64,000 nt of DNA from Aplectana chamaeleonis (GCA_029168955.1 JAPDOI010000414.1:372001-436000); one strand, 5' to 3'. Shown: positions 13,050 to 25,297, counted from the stretch's first letter. Translations and numbers: made by a program. Notes: generated from the sequence alone by a model not told the origin.

Positions 13050-14830
13050 ACGGCGTAAACTCGTCCGCATTCGAGCATTCTCAGACACCTGGCCGGTTGT
13101 ACGGCGGCGGAAAAGGCCTTGCCGGTGCAACGGCGGGAGCAAAAACGGGGAGGAGTCGAGTTGTCCGTTGCACCGCAGATTAAGTAGGCACGCGACGCAG
13201 CCGCTCGCACAGAAGCGGTTGAACGGCGCACGATTTCTCGAAGTTTCCTGCAATGCTTTTCGTTCTCTCCCCACTTTCATTCAATCGCTGGCTGTTCTTT
13301 TTTCTCCAAATGTTCATTATTTGTGCCCAGATTATCACGCACATCGTCATTTCATTATACTATACTGGATTTCATGAAACACCAAAACAGAAACATAAAC
13401 ACTATTTCATAGATCTCACTGCGCCATTCTTAGGGAGCATTCTCCAAGTTTTCTAGCCTCCATAATTATAGGCAGGACGTGCGCAGCTACACATATGATG
13501 AGTTCCATAAATGGCTTCCAAATAAGGTAGGTTACACATTTTTACCCTCTTGTATGCGTTTTGAATTCGAAATTTTCCAGCGTCTTGGAAAGCGAGCAGC
13601 TACCCCTACTGATGCGGACTATTGAAGAATGGTAGAAACGGCCGAAATCGACACCTGACAGTTTCCACATCTCCTGCTGCACGTAATCCTTGGCTTTGAC
13701 TCTGTTGCACTTAGTTTTCTTAAATTATATCTCATCTTCCGTCCAAAGCTATGGCGTAGATATTCAAGATATTGAGTCTGTTTTGCGAAAAAAACATGGC
13801 AACCGAAATAAAACGGGCGGCATAAAACAAAAAAAACCAAATTCAGCGGGAAGGCGAGATGTAATTCAGATGTTTTCGATTGATGAATTTTTCATGTTAA
13901 AGAGGAAAAATCCAGTACCCGTGACCTCAGTTAGGTCGTAAATGACTTGTAATTTAATTTTGTTACTGGTGTATCCCTTGTTGCTGATAGTAGATATTTT
14001 AGTTAGATTTTATATAGTTTTGTAGACGTTAAAATTTTATGTTTTCGTGATTGGAAGAAAAAACGGGGTTTTTCCGATGGATTTTCATCAAAGGGGTTCT
14101 CGAAAACGTGTCTTTTGAATTGTTACCGGTCTCCATTCTCTGTTGTTAGTTGAATATATTGCTAACCCAGTTATATCTATATATTGGTTTCTCTTTATGA
14201 AAAAAATTTTGTTCCACATTGTGTTCTATGAAAAATCTCCTGTTTCCTGAGATTCCTGAAATGTATTTTTTTCCTGAATGCTTGTAAGAAGATGATTGTT
14301 GGTTTTCTTTGTTTTTCTGGTTGTGAATACAATTATCACATATTGTTTCGTTGCAATTTATTATATTAGATTCCACCAAGTAGGATAACAATCTTGTTGT
14401 TGAAGTTACATATTTTATATAGTTGAGACGTTCGCCTTATTTGTTGTAAAAGTGATCGTGGCTGCTCCTCCTAATAAAATGAATTCGATGTTATTTACTA
14501 GAAATTCACAACGAAGTGAAGCAGTGTATGTAGCGTGTGGGCAATAAATTCTTCCACTCACAGTGCATTGTGAGTGAACTAGTACGATAACGCCTTAATA
14601 AGGAGCGAAATCCTGCTCCATATTCATGTAGAATCGGTTGCACCGCGTTTCGAAAACGTTTGAATAGCGGTGGAGAATCGGATGTCTGGCGGTGGGGTGT
14701 CGGGTTCACGCCGGTGCAATGTCAGTGGCCCCTCGGAGTGTCTTCGCGGCGCCACCGACATTCCCGCGCCGCACAACCGGCCAGGTGTCTGAGTTCGTCT
14801 TCGCTAATCTCGTCCGCGTCATCATCGGCC
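13050..14830. repeat. Diverged inverted pair around 13.05-13.2 and 14.68-14.83 kb
   Basis: TCAGACACCTGGCCGGTTGT at 13080 recurs inverted at 14780-14800 (ACAACCGGCCAGGTGTCTGA), with weaker similarity around it. The right copy's minus strand is open for an acidic then basic stretch (DEISEDELRHLAGC), perhaps a transposase relic. The sequence between (13.2-14.6 kb) is AT-rich and unrecognised. Confidence 0.4.
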
Positions 14831-14965
14831 TCCCAAAAGAAGAAGGTTAAATTACCAGTTTTTGACCGTTTTTCGTTCTTTCTTCGTGATTAAGATGTTA
14901 CAAGGGACCGTACGCTTCGATCGATGTGGGAAATTCGAGCACTAAAATCATCGTGAACACTGCCT

Positions 14966-15466
14966 TTAAAGGCAGTATTCACGATAAAAAAAAATGTGTT
15001 TTTGTTTCCTCTAAGAATGGGTAATGGAGAGGCACATTGTAACGCTGACGTCAAAAGAACACCCGAAAACGGGACCGGAAGAGCTCCAAAAGAGCCCGGA
15101 GCTGCCACTTTGAGCGCAACGCAAACCCCAAAAGCGCGATGCCCGCCCTCCGGCATGAACAAACGAAAGCTTGAGATCGTGAAATAAGCAATGGTTTTCG
15201 ATGAGTAGCCTCGTTTTTCCCTTCATTCTCAACTTCTCTCTTCACTCAGGTCAGCCCGCGTACATACATCGGCTGCAAATGACGGAAGTTACAAGCCTCG
15301 AACAACACGTCCACCATGCTTTCCTAGCTCATTTTTTGAGAGATCATAACTCCGTTCCCAGATGGTCTTGTACGATTCCAGAGACAACATCGGAATCATT
15401 GTCGGACCGTTTTCAAAATAGGTGGGAAAATAGAAAAACGATCTTCATCTTGAACACTGCCTTTTA
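14966..15466. mobile_element. TTAA-flanked element, AGGCAGTGTTCACGAT family, copy
   Basis: It starts TTAAAGGCAGTATTCACGAT and ends near TTGAACACTGCCTTTTAG. It is directly abutted on the left by an opposite-facing end (ATCGTGAACACTGCCTTTAA, 14950-14969) that shares the TTTAAA centre. The interior shares CTTCACTCAGGTCAGC and CATAACTCCGTTCCCAGA with its siblings. Confidence 0.8.
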
Positions 15467-15539
15467 GGCAGCATACACGCTCGTAAACCTGATTGAGATA
15501 ATTACGAAAATAGAATGGTATGGCTCAGATCACAACGCC

Positions 15540-15847
15540 TACGCATTTTAAAGAGTCAAAAATGACCCACAATGCCGCTACATTAGTAGCAAGTTTGGCC
15601 CCTCCCGTCTTTTCACGCCCCCTGTATTTGCCCTTTTCCTGCAACGCAAGGTTGCTGGGTCATATTCACAGTCGGTACTGTAGGTGGATTGGCTAAAAAG
15701 TGAACAAAACGCGTCACTGACGGCGAAGATGACACAGCAAGACGCTGGAGGAAAACGGCAAGTACAGGGGCGTGAAAATACGGGCGGAGTCGAATTCTAA
15801 CTCATGGAGCGGCATTGTGGCTCGTTTTTGACGCTTCAAAATGCGTA
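15540..15847. mobile_element. Palindromic element, TIR TACGCATTTTaAAGaGTC
   Basis: TACGCATTTTAAAGAGTCAA at the left pairs with the reverse complement of the right end (TACGCATTTTGAAGCGTCAA). The arms are about 45 bp and reach GCCACAATGCCGCT. GCC occurs on both flanks. No coding sequence. Confidence 0.75.
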
Positions 15848-16210
15848 GCCATTATGCTGTATGCCATACGGTTAGATTCACATTGTTATTCCAACCACGT
15901 TCACGAGCTTGTATGCTGCCTTCAAGCGGTGAATTTAAATATTGTGCATGGTCGGAACATAAGGACGTAAAGGCCATTCGAAAATTTCTCGACACGACGC
16001 GTCACGGCTCTATCATTTTCCAGAGGTTTTCTCCAATCTCGCTATATCTTGACCGCCGGTGGTGCTGTTTTCCTATTTTATAGCCCAGGCAGATCCTCAG
16101 CTGCTGACCCCTGGAGAAGGATGGTATGTAAATGAAGACACACCGCTCTCCACTTCTTTTATACCCTACACTTTATCAATAAGTTATCATCAATTTGTTT
16201 ACAAGAGCCG

Positions 16211-16644
16211 TCGTACGCGCTGAAAACCACTCATCGTTTTTTGAGTTCGAATCATTCGCTGGGCCTGCCTGAGCACGTGGGTAGAGTTTTTCGGGTCACC
16301 GACGCATTATTGGGAAGATATGGCAGATCGAATGCATCGAATTCCACCAAAGAGGCCGGCCTTCCGACAGCCATGTGGCCTCAAATGGGAAAGGAAGTGA
16401 GCTTATCAACAAATGATACATCAACTTCCACTCATTTACGTGATATAGCTTGTTGAGAGGCTTCTTCATTTTTCATTTTATGCCACATGGCTGTCAGAAG
16501 GCCGGCTTCTTGGAATTCGAGGCATTCGATCACCCATATCTTTCCAATGATGCGCCGGTGACCCGATATACTCTACCCGCGTTCTCAGGCGGGCCCAACC
16601 AACGATTCAAACTCAAAAACAGTGAGTGGTTTCAGCGCGTACGA
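16211..16644. mobile_element. Foldback element with ~165-bp arms
   Basis: The left arm 16211-16380 (TCGTACGCGCTGAAAACCAC ... GACAGCCATGTGG) is the reverse complement, with scattered mismatches, of the right arm 16483-16644. A spacer of about 100 bp separates them. Confidence 0.85.
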
Positions 16645-16697
16645 TGCCTTTAAGTTCTTATGGTGGGAACGAAGAAGTAAAATTGAGAAGTACTATT

Positions 16698-17338
16698 CCT
16701 GAAAGTTTAGGTTCCTGGTAAAAGTAAAGATTTGGCATGGTCATAAAAATATACTCAGTTAAAAAGGGAAGATAAAGAAAAATGAAAAAAAGGTTTTGAA
16801 ATATTCCTGAGAACGATTTGGCGTAGAATAATTTGTTTTTCGGGAAATGAAGTGAAATAGTTGAAAGTATGATTTGGCAGTCGAGTTTGAACAAACTATT
16901 GATAAGAGTTGTGCAAAACGAGAGATCGCCTTGTCTGTGCTTATCCGTAGGACATATCAAAGCGAAATCACGCGTGTTGATTTTACTTCACCTAATACGT
17001 GAAGACCGCCGCATTACAGCTCCCGAAAAAGTTTTGATGCTCCCCATTTCACGCGTGATTTCGCTCTGAGATGTTCTACGGATAAGCACAGACAAGGCGA
17101 TCTCTCGTTTTGCACAACTCTTATCAATAGTTGGTTCAAACTCGACTGCCAAATCATACTTGCAACTATTTCACTTTAATTCGCGAAAAACAAATTATTC
17201 TACGCCAAATCGTTCTCAGGAATATTTCAAAACCTTTTTTTCATTTTTCTTTATCTTCCCTTTTTAACTGAGTATATTTTTATGACCATGCCAAATCTTT
17301 TCTTCTGCCAGGAACCTAAACTTTCAGGAAATTCATTT
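16698..17338. repeat. Long inverted repeat (hairpin) with ~280-bp arms
   Basis: Arms 16698-16976 and 17050-17338 are near-identical in reverse complement (CCTGAAAGTTTAGGTTCCTG; AGGAATATTTCAAAACCTTT; CGAGAGATCGCCTTGTCTGT). They are separated by 73 bp. No terminal target duplication is evident. A transcript across it would form a long double-stranded RNA stem. Confidence 0.9.
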
Positions 17339-17429
17339 ATTTTTCCTAAAGGTTTCCTTTCTAACATGATTTATGCCTGGTGGTGTTAGATGAAAGTAAA
17401 CCCACTGATATCCTGCCCCCCCCCCTTCT

Positions 17430-19640
17430 ATGACGTCCTGCGCACTCCAATTGATAGCCTGCACACTTTCTATGATGTCCTGCACACGCCCACTGATATC
17501 CTGCACCCTTCCACTGATGTCCTACACACTTTCTATAAAGTGCTGCACACTCCCACTATAGTCCTGCACACTCTCACTGATGTCCTGCACACTTTCTATG
17601 ACATCCTGCACACTCCCACTAATGTCCTGCGCACATTCTGTTACATCTTGCACACTCCCACTGATGTCCTGCACACTTTCTACGGCGTTCTGCGCGCACC
17701 CATTTGGGTTCGGCACTTTCTACGGCGTCCGGCACACTTTCATTTGAGTCCCACACACTTTCTAGGGCGTTCTGCGCACACTCGTTTGGGTCCTGCACAC
17801 TTTCTACGGCGTCCGGCGCACTCTCATATGGGTCCCACACACTTTCTGGGGCGTTCTGCGCACTTCCACTGATGTCCTACACACTTTCTATAAGGTGCTG
17901 CACACTCCCACTATAGTCCTGCACACTCTCACTGATGTCCTGCACACTTTCTATGACATCCCGCACACTCCCACTAATGTCCTGCGCACATTCTGTTACA
18001 TCTTCCACACTCCCACTGATGTCCTGCACACTTTCTACGGCGTTCTGCGCGCACCCATTTGGGTTCGGCACTTTCTACGGCGTCCGGCGCACTTTCATTT
18101 GAGTCCCACACACTTTCTAGGGCGTTCTGCGCACACTCGTATGGGTCCTGCACACTTTCTATGGCGTCCGGCGCACTCTCATATGGGTCCCACACACTTT
18201 CTGGGGCGTTCTGCGCACACCCTTTTAGGTCCCGCACACTTTCTACGGCGTCCGGCGCACCCCCACTTGGGTCCCACACACTTTCTACGGCGTTCTGCGC
18301 CCACCCATTTGGGTCCCGCACACCTTCTACGGCGTCCGGCGCACTCACACGTGGGTCCCGCACACTTTCTACGGCGTCCGGCGCACTCTCATTTGGGTCC
18401 CGCACACTTTCTACGGCGTCCGGCGTACTCTCATTTGGGTCCCGCACACTTTCTACGGCGTCCGGCGCACTCTCATTTGGGTCCCACACACTTTCTAGGG
18501 CGTTCGGCGCACTCCCACTTGAATCCCACACACTTTCTACGGCGTTCGTCGCACTCCCACTTGGATCCCGCACACTTTTTACGGCGTCCGGCGCACTCTC
18601 ATTCGGGTCACACACACTTTCTACGGCGTTCTGCACCCACCCATTTGGGTCCCACACGCTTTCTAGGGCGTTCTGCGCACTCCCACTTGGATCCCGCACA
18701 CTTTCTATGGCGTTCGGCGCACTCCCACTTGGATCCCGCACACTTTCTACGGCGTCCCGCGCACTCTCATTCGGGTCACACACACTTTCTACGGCGTTCT
18801 GCGCCCACCCATTTGGGTCCCACACACTTTCTAGGGCGTTCTGCGCACTCCCACTTGGATCCCGCACACTTTCTACGGCGTTCGGCGCACTCCCACTTGG
18901 ATCCCGCACACTTTCTACGGCGTCCGGCGCACTCTCATTCGGGTCCCACACACTTTCTACGGCGTTCTGCGCACACCCTTTTGGGCCCCGCACACTTTCT
19001 ACGGCGTCCGGCGCACCCCCAAGTGGGTCCCACACACTTTCTACGGCGTTCTGCGCCCACCCATTCGGGTCCCGCACACTTTCTACGGCGTCCGGCGCAC
19101 TCACACGTGGGTCCCGCACACTTTCTACGGCATCCGGCGCACTCTAATTTGGGTCCCGCACACTTTCTACGGCGTCCGGCGCACTCTCACTTGGGTAGCA
19201 CACACCTTATAGGGCGTTCTGCGCGCACCCATTTGGGTCCCGCACACTTTCTACGGCGTCCGGCGCACCCCCAAGTGGGTCCCACACACTTTCTACGGCG
19301 TTCTGCGCCCACCCATTCGGGTCCCGCACACTTTCTACGGCGTCCGGCGCACTCACACCTGGGTCCCGCACACTTTCTACGGCATCCGGCGCACTCTACT
19401 TTGGGTCCGGCACACTTTCTACGGCGTCCGGCGCACTCTCACTTGGGTAGCACACACTTTATAGGGCGTTCTGCGCGCGCCCATTTGGGACCCGCACACT
19501 TTCTAGGCGTTCGGCGCACTCCCACTTGGATCCCGCACACTTTCTACGGCGTCCGGCGCACTCCTACTTTGGTCACACACATGTTCTACGGCGTCTTTCG
19601 CACTCCTGCTGGGGTCCCGCACAGTATCTACGGCGTTCTG
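17430..19640. repeat. 21/42-bp satellite array (GC-rich)
   Basis: This is a tandem array of about 2.2 kb. The mature unit is 42 bp, two related 21-bp halves of the type CACACTTTCTACGGCGTCC + GGCGCACTCTCATTTGGGT. The left part keeps a simpler 21-bp form (TCCTGCACACTTTCTATGA). Larger duplications are visible: the ctataa(a/g)gtgctgc block recurs at 17533 and 17890 (357 bp = 17x21), and gcgcaccccc at 19011 and 19263 (252 bp = 6x42). Because 21 and 42 are multiples of three, long open frames exist on both strands (604 codons +, 381 codons -). I treat them as by-products of the period, not as genes. Confidence 0.93.
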
Positions 19641-20770
19641 TGGCGCACTTCTAAGTCACACCGTGCGGCGTTTCAAAAAGTACTTCCGAGATCCCGCCGT
19701 ATTGATTGAAGCGTTGCCCCCTCAGAGCCTGAGCAAAAGCCTATCAGTAAGGGTGTTTATTTCACTAGTTTATTTTTACGAATAAGTAAACGTCGGATGG
19801 TTTATAACAACATGTTTACGTGTTTTTGTCTTTCTTTACCCTCAATTTTGAGGTTCCGCGAAAATTGAGCTACCAACTTCAAAATTCGACAGGAGCTAGG
19901 TGCAAACAAAACCAGCTTTCTGTTCCAACAAGATCGTGAACGCCAACTGAAAAAAAAAGGAGATGAACATTTTTTCGACCAAAATGACGAGGTTATGACA
20001 CTTTTTCTCGAATCTCAGATAACCATTCCGGGCCATTTTCTGAACAGTTATTTACCTTTCTAAAGTATAGTAAATGCAAAAAGAACGGTCTTCTTACGTT
20101 TACTCTGGACCCTGATACTGAGATCAGGGGGTTGCGCGATGGCGAATCAAAGCCGAATCTGGTGAGCGCTTCGCGCTCACCACAATTTTGTGTAGCCTCT
20201 TCAGGACGACCACCGTGCACTTGAGCAAGCAACTGGGCTGAGCCGTGCCGGGGCAGGTTACGAGTAACCTCTCTGATCTAAACACGAACCCAGGCGACTG
20301 CCTCTGACGATACTCACTGAGTGCACGCGCTGAGTCACATGGGGATATCTCGCGCCACTTACGCCACTTGATGATTCATATCTGGGCGAGCTACATTGTG
20401 ACCTCTTTAATCTAATCACGAACCCCGGGCAATTTTTTGAGACGAATCTCCCTGCAGCGAATCGAAAAGGGCAGAATAGGACTCAAATCGCGGACGCATG
20501 TCAAGCACGGTTAACGTAGTAAGTACTAAAAAAAACAAAAGCCAAACACAAGTAGCTGCCAAACTCTGAATTATTTAGGATTACGCGGTAGAAAAGGCTG
20601 CCGATTAGGATCTATAACAGAAGAAATCACCCAATTGACAAAAACACTAGAAAAACGCTAAAAGGACTGAAACACTTCAAAGAACACAACAGCACGGGGC
20701 GAGAATAAATAACTTGAAAACTAAAACAGATCACAAACTGTAAATATTTAGGAAACGCCAGGTGACTGCA
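19641..20770. other. Unassigned stretch right of the satellite
   Basis: AT-rich, with a short repeated pair around GACCTCTTTAATCTAATCACGAACC and CTCTGATCTAAACACGAACCC (20260-20420). No gene is seen. Confidence 0.5.
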
Positions 20771-20773
20771 CTC

Positions 20774-21241
20774 AGAGACAGTGTTCACGAAGAAAAGTTG
20801 CACGTTTTTTTAGATGAAACGTAAGCTTTGGGTCTCTCTAAGAAGATTAAGAACGGAAGTGCGACGAAAAACGGCCGGTAAGAGGGTAAAAATCTCGTGG
20901 GCCAGTCAACCCATTGGGCCACTCCACCCACGTCCTGTAACAGTTTCCCTGAATTCGTGGTTAGATGAGCAATGGTTTCCGATCAGAAGCCCCGATCCCC
21001 CCTTCATTCCAAACGTCTCTCTTCACTCAGGTCAGCTCGCACCCATCGGCTGTAATAAACGGGAGTTACAAGCCTCGGACAACTCGTCCACAATGCTTTC
21101 CTAGCTGAATTTTGAGGGGCCGTAACTCCGTTTCCAGGGGTCTTGTACGAGTCCAGAGACATCATTGAAATCAGCATGGGACCGTTTTCAAGATAGGCGG
21201 AAAAACAGAAAAACGACTTCTATCATGAACACTGCCTTTAA
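20774..21241. mobile_element. TTAA-flanked element, AGGCAGTGTTCACGAT family, copy
   Basis: The left end is slightly decayed (GAGACAGTGTTCACGAAG). The right end ATCATGAACACTGCCTTTAA is intact. The interior is collinear with the copy at 14966-15466. Confidence 0.8.
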
Positions 21242-21582
21242 TCGTGTCCTGTGGTTCTGGTGACATAAATCTGAAATCCACTTGGCCACATATACCTGAA
21301 CACCTCACTAACTGAATTATTCCATGAATTAATAACTCTAAAAAGAAAAGAGTTACTACAGGATACAGTTCTAGGGGAAAGAAGGCGAAACCTGAATTCG
21401 TGCCCTCTGGTGATGAAGGCGGAGGGCGACGCTTCAATTGAATCCCAGAGCGAAAAGTCTAATTCAAGCGTGATAAGCTTATATATCAATGTCAAGTCTG
21501 CAACCTCTCCACAATCATAAAGTGATAACGCTTATAGTATCTTCGGAGCCTATGTATCCGTTTGCTTACGAAACACCGGTCA

Positions 21583-21927
21583 TTAAAGGCAGTGTTCACG
21601 ATGATTCTCGTTTCAAAGTTTTTCATATAAAACAATGCGTTGGCAACCAAGTGTTACCAAAATCACGAAGAAACGGCGAGAAACGCACTAATTCGCCTTA
21701 TTTTAGTGACATTATTCTATGGCCTGGACTAGTTGTCTGGTTGGATGAACATGTTCACGGTAGTTGTCACCGGTAAAAAATGGGACTAATCGAAAATGGA
21801 AGAATATTTTGGGCAAAACAGTATTAGTTAGGACCCGAAGGAAAGAACGGAGCAACACAGAATGGAGAATTGCAAAAGGCGGGTGTACAAAAGATTTCAT
21901 TGTCACAACGAACAGTTCCATTGATAC
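21583..21927. mobile_element. Shorter subfamily of TTAA element (second copy at 2894)
   Basis: It shares the first 20 bases with the longer family (TTAAAGGCAGTGTTCACGAT) but has a different interior (AATGCGTTGGCAACCAA, GGCCTGGACTAGTTGTC, GCGGGTGTACAAAAGATTTC). That interior is collinear with 2894-3240. Confidence 0.75.
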
Positions 21928-22421
21928 TTAAAGGCAGTGTTCACGATGAAAATTGTTTTTCTGTTTTGCCGCCTATCTTGAAAACGGCCGCGTGCTGATT
22001 CCAATGATGTCTCTGAAATCGTACAAGACCTTCTGGGAACGGAGTTATGGTCCCTCCAAAATTGAGCTAAGGAAACATGGTGGACGAGTTGTCCAAGGCT
22101 TGTCACTTCGGTCTTGCACAGCCGATGTATGCGAGCTGGCCTGAGTAAAGAGAAAAGCTGAGAGTGAAGGAAAGAACGGGTCGAATGATTGGAAATCATC
22201 GCTCATCTCATGATCTTCAGCATTCATTTGTTCACGTCGGTGGGGGTGTGATGCGCTTTTGAGGTTTGTCTTGCGCTCGAAATGGCAACTTCAAGCTCTT
22301 TTGAAGCTGCTCCTGGCTCGTTTTCATGCGTTCTTTCGACGTCAACGTTACATTGTGCCCCTCCACTACCCATTCCTAGTGGAAACTGAAACACATTTTT
22401 TATCGTGAACACTGCCTTTAA
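21928..22421. mobile_element. TTAA-flanked element, AGGCAGTGTTCACGAT family, intact copy
   Basis: It runs from TTAAAGGCAGTGTTCACGAT to ATCGTGAACACTGCCTTTAA, both ends intact, in the opposite orientation to the copy at 20774-21241. It abuts the shorter relative at 21583-21927 through one shared TTAA. Confidence 0.85.
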
Positions 22422-22543
22422 GAGGCGGGCTGATACTTGAGGATTGCGTGCCCTTCTGGTGCGTTTTTCTCGGTTTCTTCGCCATTTCAGTTCTACCCGG
22501 GGGCCAAACAATCGATTCAGCGATTAATCTCAAGATCGAAGAT

Positions 22544-22565
22544 TATCGTGAACACTGCCTTTGAA
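22544..22565 (-). mobile_element. Solo end of AGGCAGTGTTCACGAT family
   Basis: The sequence TATCGTGAACACTGCCTTTG stands without a partner end nearby. Confidence 0.5.
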
Positions 22566-22724
22566 CGACTTCTGCACGTTTTCGACTTCGTTGATTTGAG
22601 AGGTTCTGTATGGGGACCAGATAGCGGAGAAATAATCGACGAAAAGTCTGACATATGCTGCGAACAGCTTGAAAACAAAGAAAGTCACGAGCTCTAAAGA
22701 CTCATATAGCGTAGTTTGTCCTTA

Positions 22725-22913
22725 CACCTCATTCATACTTTTGCGATAGCGGCAAATGCCGCGATTATCAGTGGAAAAATAAGAAATCAGACTTCTGATA
22801 CTGCTCTAAAATGTGAAATCAGGTGTTTGATAATGGTATCAGACATCTAAATTCTCATTTTTCTGCTGATGATCCGCGGCATTTGCCGCTATCGCAAAAG
22901 TATGAATGAGGTG
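22725..22913. mobile_element. 189-bp palindromic MITE with TTA target duplication
   Basis: CACCTCATTCATACTTTTGC at the left is perfectly complementary to GCAAAAGTATGAATGAGGTG at the right, and the match continues through GATAGCGGCAAATGCCGCG. TTA flanks both ends (22722-22724, 22914-22916), consistent with a PIF/Harbinger-like 3-bp duplication. Confidence 0.87.
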
Positions 22914-23017
22914 TTACGTTCGCTTCACTGACTACAAGTGTCAGCTATGTATGAAGCCGTCTTCACTAAACGTTTAAGTGTAATTGATCCCTAACTCGTG
23001 AATGAACTGCTATCAAC

Positions 23018-23597
23018 TTAAAGGCAGCGTACGCGCAAAAAAACGTGTTCATTTTTTTCTCAATTTCGCTCATGTAGGCCTGCCAGGTTGTGATATATCG
23101 CAAATGGACCACTCAAAACACTCAAATTCCTGAGAAAAACTCGTTCGGAAATCCTTGAGCATTCAGCTCCCTTTTTTTCACGTCTGTCCGGTGTGTCTTG
23201 TGCAATACACAAATTTCGAAAATTTGGACGGCTGGTTTGGTTTATCCTCATTAACTTTTTAAGTTCCACAATTCTTTCCGTCTTTCAGCTGTCAAAAGGT
23301 CTTAAAATAAGAAGCTTTAAATACACACGTCCAAATTCAAGGATCCTTCGAGTAAGAGAAAATAGAATTTTGGATTTAAGTTGCCTGCCGGAGCCCGTCG
23401 TGGCGCTTCTGTTCCTCGTGTTAGATGATCGACCGGGGAAACGCCTTTTCAGACCACGGAGCAGTTTTCAAGAGCCTATAGCATTATTTTTACGCTACAT
23501 TGAGGTCTCAAGCTTCGGCAACTATCTCCACTTGGTTCAAACCTTGGATTGAGAAGAAAAACCCAGATGTGGTTTTCAGCGCGGACGCTGCCTTTAA
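23018..23597. mobile_element. TTAA element, third subfamily (AGGCAGCGTACGCG)
   Basis: Ends are TTAAAGGCAGCGTACGCGC and GCGCGGACGCTGCCTTTAA, so the TIR is shared but with CGCG in place of CACG. The interior is unrelated to the other copies. A plus-strand frame (23193-23552) has no recognisable domain. Confidence 0.65.
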
Positions 23598-23599
23598 AG

Positions 23600-25297
23600 C
23601 CGTCGCTTCCAAAGAGAACACAACTCAGGGTGACTCTAACCGTAGAGTCGTCGGCGTACATAGAGCAGCGTACCCCAGGACTGGGAGCTCCCGGCAATTC
23701 ATTTACGTAGAAGAGAAACCTTAGGGGAGCAGGCTCTACAGCAGTTCACGATCGGTCAGTAAGAAAACTTCCCAGGAAGCTAAGCAAGCATTCACAAATA
23801 CCATATCCCTGAAGTCTTAGCATGAGTAACAGTATCAAAATAGAGTCATCCGCCTAGCGATAGTCTTCGTAGCAAACAGAAACCTAGCTACCGCGATCTA
23901 TTTCTTTACGCCAAACCGGAACAGTGGAGGAAGAGCAAGGCTAAAGCCCTGCTGGGAGCAAATAAGAAGACATTGTTTTGAAAGTACTCAGTCATCTTAC
24001 AGAATTTTATGTGCTTCATTAGTATGCTATTGGCACAGAGAAGACATATACATGCGAAGCGGCTGTTTTTCGAAAAAAGTAACAATGGAAATGAAGAAAT
24101 CATTCTCAAAACCGCACCCCTCCTGTGATAGTGATTCCCAATCTTGCAAGTAGCGGGGAAATGGAGGGCATATCATGAAAGCATTTAGATATCCTAGTTA
24201 CGTACTCAGACCTCATCCTCTGAGCAGAACATAGATGAGGCAGCACAAGGTAAGCTACCGAGGTTTCAGGCGACCAGGGGTGAGGTGATACAACCTTGCT
24301 AGGTAGTTGAGGGCGATCTAACAATAAGATGAGGTGATAAAGGTTCGATAAGAAGAGATAGCGATCTGAGGTGAGATTAGAAGGCAATCATATGATATTT
24401 TCTCTGCCCGCCCTGACCTTTTATAGGAGTTAGGGATTCGTGAAGTTAAGATATGGACGATACTAGTGGGAGACTCCATGAAGTTGTATTCTGTATTCTG
24501 TCTCTTTAGGGTATTAGGTCCCATGCTGAATTGTACTTCTGTTACAGTTGACCGCAATGTTAAAAGGACATGGTGCGGTTGCGGCCTCGCAGTAAAACTA
24601 CGGTAGAATCTAGCACTTTGCCAGATTTCGTCATCGCTCGGCGCTACAGCTGATATTCTTGTGAGCAGAGAGACGACGGTTGGCGTCGATCGATGACAAA
24701 ATCTGGCTAAGTGCCAGATTCTACCGTAGTTTTGTGCGAGTCCGCAACCGCATCATGTCCTTTTAACTTTGCGGTCAACTGGATATAATCAATTGAAGTA
24801 TCCAATTGAGTTGTTATCCCTGTCTTCTCTATGGAGATGTTTTTGTTTCAGACGGAATTCGGTACCTGCACACCTGTTTCATTATATGAACGAGTTTCTG
24901 TTGTACGAGTTGGCGTAGAGAAGAGCGCGGGGAGTACTCAATTTCCTAAATATGTCAAAAGTCTAGAAACAATGATTACCGTCCGCCAACGAAATAGTCA
25001 GACACAGTAGCAGCCTTTTTATTGATTCTTGTATAGACGCAAATGGCGGATCAATCTCTACAGAATTAAGCTCATCATTGTGGTACTGAGGTGTTAATAT
25101 TTCTCTTCAAGTGTGCACTTCGCTAAATGTCATGGATTGTCATGCTAAAAGGAGGCGGGCAGACAGAATGGAATACGCTTAGGGATCAGCGCACATTCTC
25201 ACAGCATACTACCATTAAATTGTGTTCTTGAGTAATAAAAAATTCTCTTCTCGCTAAGAGTCCGGATCGACTACTATTCTTACCAATTTCCATCGTA
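23600..25297. other. Unassigned stretch apart from one MITE
   Basis: Apart from the MITE at 24545-24781 I see no exon or repeat that I can support. Confidence 0.5.
24545..24781. mobile_element. 237-bp palindromic MITE, TIR CAGTTGACCGCAATGTTA, copy 1
   Basis: It begins CAGTTGACCGCAATGTTAAA and ends TTGCGGTCAACTG. Almost the whole length folds on itself (CTACGGTAGAATCT...AGATTCTACCGTAG). TA precedes the left end. It is the same length and sequence type as 33785-34021. Confidence 0.85.

Noticed and set aside
17895..19709. 604-codon plus-strand open frame
   Set aside because: It lies wholly in the 42-bp satellite. Another plus frame and a 381-codon minus frame are open over the same bases, as expected for a period divisible by three with few stop-like words.
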